From contig NZ_CAJXWY010000044.1 of NCBI RefSeq assembly GCF_913062725.1, positions 1 through 34,411 on the forward strand: DNA of 34,411 bases, in the 5' to 3' direction. The DNA comes from an uncultured Thiohalocapsa sp. Lineage in GTDB: Bacteria; Pseudomonadota; Gammaproteobacteria; Chromatiales; Chromatiaceae. Shown in pieces: positions 26,072-33,534 of this stretch; the first letter of the stretch is position 1, and every line of letters begins with the position of its first letter. The position numbers and the translations under genes were made by a program. Under the pieces are notes generated by a model. The model made no database searches. It had not been told where the DNA came from and saw only the letters and a program-made list of their open reading frames with translations.

Positions 26072-26814
26072 AGGTCGTCGGTATCTACAGCATCAAAGGC
26101 GGCGTCGGCAAGACCGCCACCGCCGTCAACCTGGCCTATCTCGCCGCCGCCGCCGGGCAGCGCACCCTGGTGTGGGATCTGGACCCCCAGGGGGCGGCGA
26201 GCTACTACTTCCGCATCAAGCCCAAGGTCAAGGGTGGCGGGCGCGGGCTGCTGCGCGGCAAGCGCGGCGCAGACGACGCCATCAAGGGCACGGACTTCGA
26301 GGGCCTGGACCTGCTGCCGGCGGACTTCTCCTACCGCAACATGGACATCCTGCTGGAGGGTGCCAAGAAGAAGCCCGTGGATCAGCTGAAGCGGCTGCTC
26401 AAGCCCTTCGTCAAGGAATACGACCTGGTCCTCTTCGACTGCCCGCCCAGCATCTCGCTGATGTCCGAGAACATCTTCCGCGCCGCCGACGCACTGCTGG
26501 TGCCGCTGATCCCGAGCACCCTGTCGGCCCGCACCCTGGCGCAGTTACAGGACTTCCTGAAGACCGAAGACGGCTTCGGCGCGCTCAAGGTGCTGCCCTT
26601 TTTCTCCATGGTGGACGCCGCGCGGCCCCTGCACACCGAGACCATGGCGCGCCTCAGCGCCGAGTATCCGGAGATGCTCCCGGCCGCCATTCCGCTGGCC
26701 CCGGAGGTGGAGCGCATGGGCCTGCACCGCATGCCGCTGCCGGCTTATGCCCCGTCCAATGCCGCCGCCGGTGCCTATCGTGCTCTCTGGGACGAGGTCG
26801 CCACGGCGCTTTGA
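26068..26814 (+). CDS. Orphan ParA/MinD-family ATPase
   Basis: 248-residue P-loop ATPase of the kind that binds DNA nonspecifically as an ATP dimer and positions cargo. The deviant Walker A 'KGGVGKTA' has the signature Lys10 and Lys15; 'VWDLDPQGAASYY' is the Walker A' region; 'LVLFDCPPSISLMS' is Walker B. No ParB, parS-like cluster or helix-turn-helix domain is visible and the protein lacks the N-terminal DNA-binding part of plasmid SopA-type proteins, so chromosome or plasmid partition is unlikely. GTG start overlaps the CHAD stop (GTGA), with GGAGG upstream, so the two are translated together, which suggests that the CHAD protein or its ligand is the cargo or adaptor. It is preceded by a divergent tal gene and followed by a membrane protein after 124 bases. 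Confidence 0.92.
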   Translation: MKVVGIYSIKGGVGKTATAVNLAYLAAAAGQRTLVWDLDPQGAASYYFRIKPKVKGGGRGLLRGKRGADDAIKGTDFEGLDLLPADFSYRNMDILLEGAKKKPVDQLKRLLKPFVKEYDLVLFDCPPSISLMSENIFRAADALLVPLIPSTLSARTLAQLQDFLKTEDGFGALKVLPFFSMVDAARPLHTETMARLSAEYPEMLPAAIPLAPEVERMGLHRMPLPAYAPSNAAAGAYRALWDEVATAL

Positions 26815-26938
26815 GCATGCGCCATCGCGCCCCGCCGACTCGGCGACAGGATCTGGGCGGGCAGCGGCTCGGGGTTACGGGATAGACTATGCTCTGATCT
26901 TGCACTCAGCGCTTCCCCGTCAGCACTTCCGACTGATT

Positions 26939-27412
26939 GTGTCGCAAACGCAGCAGATCATCGTCGCCGTGCTGGCACATAACCTGGGCTCAATCATCCT
27001 GATCGGATCGCTGCTGTTCATCCAGATCGCCTATCTGCCGGCGGTGTCGGACGTGCGCTCCGCCACCGCACATATGCACTTGCGCCTGGATGGGGTCGCG
27101 CTCTGCCTGCGCTGGCTCTGGCTGGGAGTGCTGCTCATCTACGGCAGTGGACTCTGGGCGGTTCTTGCTCTGCTGGATCAGTCCCCATGGCCCGTGCACG
27201 TCGTCTGGATGACGGCCCTGTCGGTACTCCTGCTCATCTTGCTCGTCATCGCCCAGCTCGGGTTGCTCCGGCCGGCGCGGCTGGCTATGCAGCGCAAACG
27301 GATCCGCAACGCCCGTCAACTCTACGGCCGGCTGCGCGCGCCGTTGCTGGCCGCATTGGTCGTAGACGCCGCCATGCTGCTCGGCGTGTCCGGTGCGGTG
27401 CTGGTGAGCTGA
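26939..27412 (+). CDS. Four-helix membrane protein, CopD-like
   Basis: Small inner-membrane protein of about 157 residues with four hydrophobic helices: 'IIVAVLAHNLGSIILIGSLL' (about 7-26), a second starting near 'WLWLGVLLIYGSGLW', a third with 'ALSVLLLILLVIAQLG', and a fourth near the end 'LLAALVVDAAMLLG'. A basic loop 'RLAMQRKRIRNARQ' faces the cytoplasm. The layout resembles the CopD/HemJ-like family, but no metal-binding histidines are obvious and the match is weak. GTG at 26939 is chosen because longer versions would overlap ParA and add unfolded-looking residues. The stop overlaps the Wzm start as TGATG, so it is probably cotranslated with the polysaccharide exporter. Function unknown. 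Confidence 0.6.
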   Translation: MSQTQQIIVAVLAHNLGSIILIGSLLFIQIAYLPAVSDVRSATAHMHLRLDGVALCLRWLWLGVLLIYGSGLWAVLALLDQSPWPVHVVWMTALSVLLLILLVIAQLGLLRPARLAMQRKRIRNARQLYGRLRAPLLAALVVDAAMLLGVSGAVLVS

Positions 27413-28230
27413 TGCGGGCTCGAGCCCTTGCCACGGCACTCCCGCGGGCCACCGCCGACGGGCTGATTCGCCCGCTCGCGGCGCTGTGGCAGCAACGCCT
27501 GCTGCTGGCGCTGCTGCTGCGCAGGGAGATCGTCGGGCGGACCTCCGGCACGCTGTTTCGCGCCGGCTGGCTGCTGATCGGGCCGGCATTGCAGGTGTTG
27601 GCGTTCTGGTTTCTGCTGGATGTGGTGCTGCGGGTTCGCCTGCCCGGCCACGTCGTGTTCCTGGACTACTTTCTCTTGGGCATCCTGGCCTGGTTCCTGG
27701 TGGTCGAGGTGCTGCAACGCGCGCTCGGCATCTTCGCCGAGCAGGCGGCACTGTATCAGCGCGGCGATTTTCCGCTGGTGCTGCTGCCGCTGCTGCCGCT
27801 GGTGATGGCGACGCTGGTCCATGGAACGCTGTATCTCGTCGTCTCTACGCTGCTGCTGGGCATCGGGGCGTTGCCGGCGGCCGCCGCCGTGCTCGGGCTG
27901 TTGTTCCTGCTGCTGCTGCCGGCGAGCTACCTGCTCGCGGTGCTCGGTCATTTCCTGCGGGACCTGCGCCAATTGCTGCCGTTCCTGCTGACCATGGGGC
28001 TCTATGTGACGCCGATCCTCTACACGCCGGATATGCTGCCCGCGCCGCTGCGGCCTTGGCTGATCCTGAATCCTTTTGCCGATATCATGGCTCTCATCCA
28101 TCACTTGTTGCAGGACATGCCCGTCACAATCGGCAACTGGCTGCGCCCGCTGACGCTGTGGCTGGCGCTGCTGGGCCCGGCCTGGCTGCTGTTCCGGCGC
28201 AGCGAGCCGCACCTGCGGGAGACATTGTGA
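27412..28230 (+). CDS. ABC-2 type polysaccharide export permease (Wzm-like)
   Basis: 272-residue integral membrane subunit of an ABC transporter exporting an undecaprenyl-linked glycan. 'LLLALLLRREIVGRTSGTLF' near the N-terminus is the conserved amphipathic entry of the family ('L..RDI..RYRGS.LG' type). Six hydrophobic segments follow, with 'YVTPILYTPDMLPAPLR' and 'LNPFADIMALIHHLL' as the characteristic last periplasmic region. ATG overlaps the preceding stop (TGATG), and its own stop overlaps the ATPase start (GTGA). Both genes would be made in fixed ratio. Wzm-type pumps export O antigens, capsules or teichoic-acid-like polymers; which one cannot be said. Confidence 0.9.
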   Translation: MRARALATALPRATADGLIRPLAALWQQRLLLALLLRREIVGRTSGTLFRAGWLLIGPALQVLAFWFLLDVVLRVRLPGHVVFLDYFLLGILAWFLVVEVLQRALGIFAEQAALYQRGDFPLVLLPLLPLVMATLVHGTLYLVVSTLLLGIGALPAAAAVLGLLFLLLLPASYLLAVLGHFLRDLRQLLPFLLTMGLYVTPILYTPDMLPAPLRPWLILNPFADIMALIHHLLQDMPVTIGNWLRPLTLWLALLGPAWLLFRRSEPHLRETL

Positions 28231-29498
28231 ACGCCCCCGCGGTACAGACCCACTCGACGTTCGACGCGTCCGAGGCCGCCGCAGCTTGCCGTGCGCCCGT
28301 GCTCAGGCTCAGTGCCGTCGCCAAGCGCTACCGCATGTATCGCAGCGACCTCGACCGCCTGTTGGAGATCGTCACCGGCAGGCCGCGCCATCAGGACGTG
28401 ACGGCGCTGTCCGGCATCGATCTCACCGTCGGGCACGGCGAGGTGCTCGGCATCGTCGGGCGCAACGGTGCCGGCAAGAGCACCCTACTCAAGCTTGCTG
28501 CGGGACTCATCCCCCCCAGCAGCGGCGAACTCACCGTCAACGGCCGCGTCGCCGCCATCCTCGAGCTGGGTGCCGCCTTCCACCCCGACATGAGCGGGCG
28601 GGAGAACGTCTACCTCCAGGCCGCCATCGCCGGGCTGGAGCGGCCCGAGATCGACGCGGTGTTCGCCGAGATCGCGGCCTTCGCCGACATCGGACACTTC
28701 ATCGAGCGCCCGGTCAAGACCTACTCCAGCGGCATGTCGGCGCGTCTGGCCTTCGCCGTGGCCACCGCTATCGACCCGCATATCCTGATCATCGACGAGG
28801 CCCTGTCGGTGGGTGATGGTGCCTTCGCGCGCAAGTCGTTCGATCGCATCATGGCGTTTCGCGATGCGGGCAAGACCATTCTGTTCTGCTCCCATTCGCT
28901 CTATCACGTCGAGGCCATGTGCGATCGGGTGCTGTGGCTCCATCAGGGGCGCGCAATCGCGCTCGGCGCAACAGAGGAGGTGCTGCGCGAGTATCAGGCG
29001 GCGCTCGATCGCCTCGCGATTGCGGCGGGTTGCATGGATGACCGGCCGGAGCCCGCACCGGGCGAGACACAGCCACCAGGGCGTCTCGTGTCGGTCGAGG
29101 CATCGGTCGATGGTGTCCGCGGTGCACCTGTGCGATTGCGCAGCGGGGAAGCCTGCCTCAGCATCCATGCTCGTTTCTGGGTCGACCCGAAACTTTCTGC
29201 GCCCACGTTGGGGGTCGGCATCCAAACGGTCGCACAGCAGCCCATCTGCGGCGCCATTTCGCTGCACGACGGTGTACAGGTCCACCGCGACCCATCGGGC
29301 TTCGGTCAGGTGACCCTGCGATTCCCCAACATTCCCCTATTGAAGGGGCTCTACTCCATGCACGTCTATCTTCTCTGTGAACGGGCGCTGCACATCTATG
29401 ACAGAGTGGTTGTTGAGCGCGCGGTCGATGTCGATCAACCCGGTTTATCGCTGGGCATCGGCGTGATCTCGGTACCGCATCGCTGGTCTCAGGACTGA
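28227..29498 (+). CDS. Polysaccharide ABC transporter ATPase with C-terminal cargo domain (Wzt-like)
   Basis: 423-residue ATPase. The nucleotide-binding domain (about 25-260) has Walker A 'GRNGAGKST' (78-86), signature 'YSSGMSARLAF' (166-176), Walker B 'ILIIDEALSVGD' (186-197) and the switch histidine in 'SHSLYHVE'. A linker of about 30 residues follows, then a C-terminal domain (about 285-423) of beta strands like the carbohydrate-binding domain of Wzt, which recognises the finished, often capped, end of the glycan. GTG overlaps the permease stop; GGGAGA lies upstream. The presence of this extra domain argues for export of a terminated polymer, consistent with the methyltransferases that follow. 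Confidence 0.93.
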   Translation: MNAPAVQTHSTFDASEAAAACRAPVLRLSAVAKRYRMYRSDLDRLLEIVTGRPRHQDVTALSGIDLTVGHGEVLGIVGRNGAGKSTLLKLAAGLIPPSSGELTVNGRVAAILELGAAFHPDMSGRENVYLQAAIAGLERPEIDAVFAEIAAFADIGHFIERPVKTYSSGMSARLAFAVATAIDPHILIIDEALSVGDGAFARKSFDRIMAFRDAGKTILFCSHSLYHVEAMCDRVLWLHQGRAIALGATEEVLREYQAALDRLAIAAGCMDDRPEPAPGETQPPGRLVSVEASVDGVRGAPVRLRSGEACLSIHARFWVDPKLSAPTLGVGIQTVAQQPICGAISLHDGVQVHRDPSGFGQVTLRFPNIPLLKGLYSMHVYLLCERALHIYDRVVVERAVDVDQPGLSLGIGVISVPHRWSQD

Positions 29499-29548
29499 GT
29501 GCCGATGGACCTGAGCTACCAGGCGGTTGACGTGAGAATGTCAAGCTG

Positions 29549-30874
29549 ATGCATATCCATGCCTATTGGGAAATGGAACGGCTGGTTCGGGACTATCTGG
29601 ACCCGACGAGTCCATTGCGCGTCCTCGACGTGGGCAGCCTCGACGTCAACGGCAGCCATCGACCGCTGTTCGATCGACCGGGCTGGACCTACCAAGGTCT
29701 CGATAGGGAATCCGGCCCGAACGTCGATATCGTTGTGCATCATCCGCATCGCTGGCCGATCGCCAGCGCCCGCTATGACCTGGTGATCTCGGGGCAGACG
29801 CTCGAACACATGCCGCAGTTCTGGCTCACTTGGAAGACGATGGTGCGCGTGGCAAAGCCGAACGGCCTGCTGTTCCTGACCGTGCCGTCCAAAGGCGCAG
29901 AGCATCGTTTTCCGGTGGACTGCTGGCGTTTCTACCCGGATGCGATGCAGGCCCTCGCCGACAGCGAGCGCCTTGAGCTGATCGAGGCGCAGACCCGGTG
30001 GGACACCCCCTGGGGGGACACCATCGGGGTGTTCCGCAAGCGAGCGCGGTCGGCATCTTTCGCAACCTGGCTGCGCCATCTCTGGCCGGGCAAGCTCAAG
30101 GCTCGACCAACACCGGTTGCGCATCCTGCACCCACGACCGCGACGAGCGCATACGCCCGCAGCGTTCCCCGCCGGACAGAGCCCATCGCCGCGGTCTACC
30201 GCGAGGCCTACAGCCAGTCGGTCGCAGATTGGTTTCGCTATCATCAGATGCATCTGCACTACGACCAGATGCGCTGGATGGGGGCAAGAACCCTCAAGAA
30301 CCCTCTCGACTGCTGGATCTATCAGGAAATTCTCTGGGAGGTTCGCCCACGCGTTGTCGTTGAGCTCGGCAGCTTCGCTGGTGGCAGCACGCTTTTTCTA
30401 TTGCACATGCTCGACCTGATCGGCGAGGGAACGGTCGTCTCGGTGGACTGCGATCGCGAGCTGTTCAACATCTCTCACCCGCGTCTGCATCGCATCGACG
30501 GCGATCTGGCGGACCCGAGGGTGCGTGAGCGCGTCGCGGCACAATGCGGTACAGGACCGGTGTTGGTCATTCACGATGCCGACCACCATCACGCGTCGGT
30601 GCTGAGAGACTTGCGCAATTTCGGCTCCCTGGTCACCGAAGGTAGCTACCTGATCGTGGAGGACGGTATCGTCGAGGTGGTCGATGGCTTGGTGGAGGTG
30701 CCACCAGGCACCGAGGGTCCGCTGGCGGCGGTGATGGATTTTCTCTCCGAGAGTCCGGAATTCGAGGTCGACCACCGACGGGAGCGCTATTTGATCACCT
30801 ATAATCCCGGCAGCTTCCTGCGACGTCGCGCGCTGCCCGACCCGCAAGTCCGCGAACGGGATCTGGGCCAATGA
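29549..30874 (+). CDS. Fusion of two SAM methyltransferases (class I + CmcI-like)
   Basis: 441-residue two-domain protein. Residues 1-165 are a class I methyltransferase: 'LRVLDVGSLDVNG' (23-35) is the SAM-binding loop, 'YDLVISGQTLEHMP' (76-89) motif IV, and 'CWRFYPDAM' the end. A basic, Pro/Thr-rich linker follows (165-215). Residues 216-441 form a complete CmcI/rhamnosyl O-methyltransferase-like domain: 'NPLDCWIYQEILWEVRP' (251-267), 'VVELGSFAGGSTLFLLHML' (270-288), 'VLVIHDADHHHASVL' (338-352), 'GSYLIVEDGIVE' and 'RERYLITYNPGSFLRR'. CmcI-type proteins normally stand alone at 220-250 residues, so this is a true fusion. It begins 50 bases after Wzt and overlaps the next gene as ATGA. It probably methylates the exported sugar, possibly at its end. 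Confidence 0.88.
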   Translation: MHIHAYWEMERLVRDYLDPTSPLRVLDVGSLDVNGSHRPLFDRPGWTYQGLDRESGPNVDIVVHHPHRWPIASARYDLVISGQTLEHMPQFWLTWKTMVRVAKPNGLLFLTVPSKGAEHRFPVDCWRFYPDAMQALADSERLELIEAQTRWDTPWGDTIGVFRKRARSASFATWLRHLWPGKLKARPTPVAHPAPTTATSAYARSVPRRTEPIAAVYREAYSQSVADWFRYHQMHLHYDQMRWMGARTLKNPLDCWIYQEILWEVRPRVVVELGSFAGGSTLFLLHMLDLIGEGTVVSVDCDRELFNISHPRLHRIDGDLADPRVRERVAAQCGTGPVLVIHDADHHHASVLRDLRNFGSLVTEGSYLIVEDGIVEVVDGLVEVPPGTEGPLAAVMDFLSESPEFEVDHRRERYLITYNPGSFLRRRALPDPQVRERDLGQ

Positions 30875-31659
30875 GCGGCGCGCAGCGCGTGCGAACGGCG
30901 ATCTGGGTGGCCGTCGATCCCGCAGTGGCGGAAGCCGCGGAATATCGATTGGCATGGCGACTGTTGAACGAAGCGCTGTACGCCGAGCTTGGTACGAACC
31001 TCGAGATCGAGCTTGTCCATATCGCCGGACCGGACGATGCGGCGACGCGCGAGGCGCTGCTCGACCGTGCCGTGCGCACGACCCGCAGCTTGCTCAACAT
31101 CGGATGCGGCATCGGCGCATTCGGCGCAGCGGCGGCGCAAACCCTCGGCTGTCGTGTGGTCGGGATAGAACTGATCCCTAGCATCGCGCGCATAGCCGCA
31201 CAGCAGTTGGATCGGGTACTGACCGGTGATGCGCTGTCCCTCGAGATCGAAGAGCGGTTCGACTGCGTCACCTGCCTGGATGTCTTAGAGCACGTCGCAG
31301 AGCCGGAGCGGCTGCTGGAACGGATTCGCGAGCGGTTTCTGGCAGCGGAAGGTCATTTGGTCGCGAGCGTCCCGAACGTAGGCCACTGGTCGTTGGCGTT
31401 GGACCAGATCGCCGGGCGCTGGGATTACGTGCCGGCCGGACTGCTGTGCGAGACGCATCTGCGCTTCTTCACCGAGCATTCGCTGCACGCGCTGCTGTCG
31501 CGCCAGGGCTTCGAAATCTCGACACTACATCGTGTCAAGCTGCCGGCCCCGGCGAACGTGCATAAGCGACTGGCCAGCCTCAGGGAGGCAGGCTTTGAGG
31601 TGAATGCCGCTTCGCTGGATACCCTGGCGTTCCATCTGGTTGCCCGTTGTGTGCGCTGA
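30871..31659 (+). CDS. SAM-dependent methyltransferase (Methyltransf_23-like)
   Basis: 262 residues. The SAM-binding core begins at about residue 73 with 'LLNIGCGIGAFGAAAA', continues with 'VVGIELIPSIARIA', 'FDCVTCLDVLEHVAEPERLL', 'GHLVASVPNVGHWS' and 'LLCETHLRFFTEHSL', the typical series of this family, which usually modifies sugars or glycolipids. The first 70 residues ('TAIWVAVDPAVAEAAEYRLA') are not part of the methyltransferase fold and I do not recognise them. ATG overlaps the previous stop (ATGA). The acceptor is unknown. Confidence 0.87.
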   Translation: MSGAQRVRTAIWVAVDPAVAEAAEYRLAWRLLNEALYAELGTNLEIELVHIAGPDDAATREALLDRAVRTTRSLLNIGCGIGAFGAAAAQTLGCRVVGIELIPSIARIAAQQLDRVLTGDALSLEIEERFDCVTCLDVLEHVAEPERLLERIRERFLAAEGHLVASVPNVGHWSLALDQIAGRWDYVPAGLLCETHLRFFTEHSLHALLSRQGFEISTLHRVKLPAPANVHKRLASLREAGFEVNAASLDTLAFHLVARCVR

Positions 31660-32725
31660 CACCGCCGTCATCGGCGCGATCATCGTCAACTACCACACCG
31701 GCCAGCTGTTGCCGGCATTGCTGGACGCACTCGCGGCGTCCCCTCAGGTCGCCGAGACGCTCATCATCGACAACAGCCCCGATGACGCTGCGCTGGTGGA
31801 ACTCGCTGCCAGGCCGAAGGTGCAGGTGCTTGCGCCGGGGGTCAATCTGGGGTTCGCCACCGCCGTCAATCAGGCAGCCGCCCGGCTGCCTTTGCCCTGG
31901 TGGCTGATCATCAACCCCGACGCGCGGCCGCTGCCCGGCAGCGTCGCCGCCCTGTTGCGAGCCGCCCGACGGCACGATGTGCTGATTGTCGGTCCCCGGG
32001 CCTTCTGGGACGACGATTGCCGCTGGCGCCTACCGCCCGCAAGCGGCGACAGTTGGTGGTGGCAGCAGGGCGCCGGTGCCGCTGCGGCGTATAGGCTCGA
32101 TGCTCAGCTGCTTTCCTTTTACTGGCGTCTCCGTCACGAGCGCTTCTGGAGCCGGTCCGAGCCCTTCGCCGAGCCCTTTTTGTCCGGCGGCTGTCTCTTG
32201 GTCCGCAATGACCCGGCGCACTTTCCCGGTGGCCGGGTGTTCGATCAGCGCTTCTTCCTGTACTACGAAGACACCGACCTCTGCGCGGGGATGCTGGGCG
32301 ACGAGCAAAGGATGCTCTGCGTCCCCGATGCATCCATCGTCCACTACTGGGATCAGTCGCCGCGGAGCGCAAAGACCCGGTACATGGCGGATGCTTCGAA
32401 CCTGTTCTTCGATAAACACTACGAGATGCAGCCGCCCGGCGGGCCATTGACCGATCGCGATCGCCCTTGGCCCGGGGAGGATCTCGGCACCCTGTCGGCG
32501 TCTCCCGAACTCGCCTGCAAAGGCGACGCCCAGCGTTCGGGGATGCAGTTGGAGGTGGGCATCAACCCGCATCTTGTGCCCTTCGTCCAGCGCGACTTCA
32601 ACCCCGATGCGTCGCCCTTCACGCCCGCCCACTGGCGGCGCCTGGCCTCCGGCGCGTACTTCGCGCAGCTACGTGTTCCCGATGAGCCGTATCCGCTGCA
32701 GCGCTGGCGTTGGCGCAAGGCATAG
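31649..32725 (+). CDS. GT2 family glycosyltransferase with C-terminal extension
   Basis: About 358 residues. 'IGAIIVNYHTGQLLPALLDAL' opens the GT-A fold; 'NLGFATAVNQAAARLPLPWW' and 'INPDARPLPGSV' hold the donor and metal-binding region, and 'FFLYYEDTDLCAGM' is the conserved acceptor-side motif of rhamnosyltransferase-like GT2 enzymes. The last 80 residues ('RSGMQLEVGINPHLVPF' onward) lie outside the normal domain and look globular with several Trp and Pro residues. GTG at 31649 is chosen; it overlaps the preceding stop by 11 bases, and an in-frame ATG at 31604 would overlap by 56. Ribosome site weak, so coupling is likely. Confidence 0.87.
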   Translation: MCADTAVIGAIIVNYHTGQLLPALLDALAASPQVAETLIIDNSPDDAALVELAARPKVQVLAPGVNLGFATAVNQAAARLPLPWWLIINPDARPLPGSVAALLRAARRHDVLIVGPRAFWDDDCRWRLPPASGDSWWWQQGAGAAAAYRLDAQLLSFYWRLRHERFWSRSEPFAEPFLSGGCLLVRNDPAHFPGGRVFDQRFFLYYEDTDLCAGMLGDEQRMLCVPDASIVHYWDQSPRSAKTRYMADASNLFFDKHYEMQPPGGPLTDRDRPWPGEDLGTLSASPELACKGDAQRSGMQLEVGINPHLVPFVQRDFNPDASPFTPAHWRRLASGAYFAQLRVPDEPYPLQRWRWRKA

Positions 32726-32766
32726 CCGGGCCAAGATGTTCGGGCGCCGCCCCCGAGGGCAATACA

Positions 32767-33489
32767 ATGCAAGGCTTGCGCAGTGGCAGTGGTCTGGCGT
32801 TCGTCGCCGCGGTCAACGACTGCAATGTGCTGAGAAGGCATCTACTGGAATCTGAATGTGTGAGAGGCGGACGCTGGCCGCTGCGCCTGCATGAACACTG
32901 CCTCAGCGCCGCCGCGGCCTTCAACCCGGAACTCCGCGGCAGCCTCCACGGCGACTGGCTGGTGTGGGTGCACCAGGATGTGCACCTGCCGCGCGGCTGG
33001 GATCAGCGCTTTCGGGATCAACTGCGCCTCGCGCGCCGGCGCTGGCCAAGGCTCGCGGTGGTGGGCGTCTATGGTGTGCTCGGTGCGGAGCATGTCGGCC
33101 ACATCCGCTGGCGAGACGCGTTGCTGCAACCGCCGCGGGCATTGCCATGCCCGGTCGATAGCCTGGACGAACTCCTATTCGCGGTGCGCAGAGACAGCGG
33201 ACTCAGCCTGGACCCGACGCTGGGCTTTGATTTCTACGGCACCGATCTGGTGTTGCAGGCGCGCGGGCAAGGTCTCGACTGCGCGGTAGTCGATGCCCCT
33301 TGCGTGCATTGGACCCGGGAGTTGCCGAACGCGCCAACGGCCGGAACAGTGGCCAGGGTTCTGGCCAGTGCCGAGGTGTTCGAGCGCAAGTGGGCGCATG
33401 CGCTGCCGGTGGTGACCAGTTGCGTCAGGATCGAACGCCCAGGCGATACGCGCCGCCACGCGCGTCGGATGGGCTGGCCGCTCATCTGA
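32767..33489 (+). CDS. Glycosyltransferase-like protein (Glyco_tranf_2_5 type)
   Basis: 240 residues. 'LAFVAAVNDCNVLRRHLLES' at the N-terminus, 'WLVWVHQDVHLPRGWDQRF' in the middle, 'VVGVYGVL' and 'DPTLGFDFYGTDLVLQARGQ' later are the features of the PF13712-like branch of GT-A enzymes, in which 'HQD' replaces DxD. This family often stands in O-antigen or capsule clusters. ATG at 32767 has GAGGG eight bases upstream, which decides it over longer versions that would overlap the GT2 gene. It is the last gene of the export cluster and ends 45 bases from the convergent radical SAM gene. Confidence 0.8.
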   Translation: MQGLRSGSGLAFVAAVNDCNVLRRHLLESECVRGGRWPLRLHEHCLSAAAAFNPELRGSLHGDWLVWVHQDVHLPRGWDQRFRDQLRLARRRWPRLAVVGVYGVLGAEHVGHIRWRDALLQPPRALPCPVDSLDELLFAVRRDSGLSLDPTLGFDFYGTDLVLQARGQGLDCAVVDAPCVHWTRELPNAPTAGTVARVLASAEVFERKWAHALPVVTSCVRIERPGDTRRHARRMGWPLI

Positions 33490-33534
33490 CGCCTCGACGG
33501 CGGACGTTGCAGGCCCAAGCGACCGCGAAAGGGC

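Noticed and set aside
26068..26814. ParA as part of a plasmid partition module
   Set aside because: No ParB, no centromere-like repeats and no replication gene; surrounding genes are chromosomal housekeeping.
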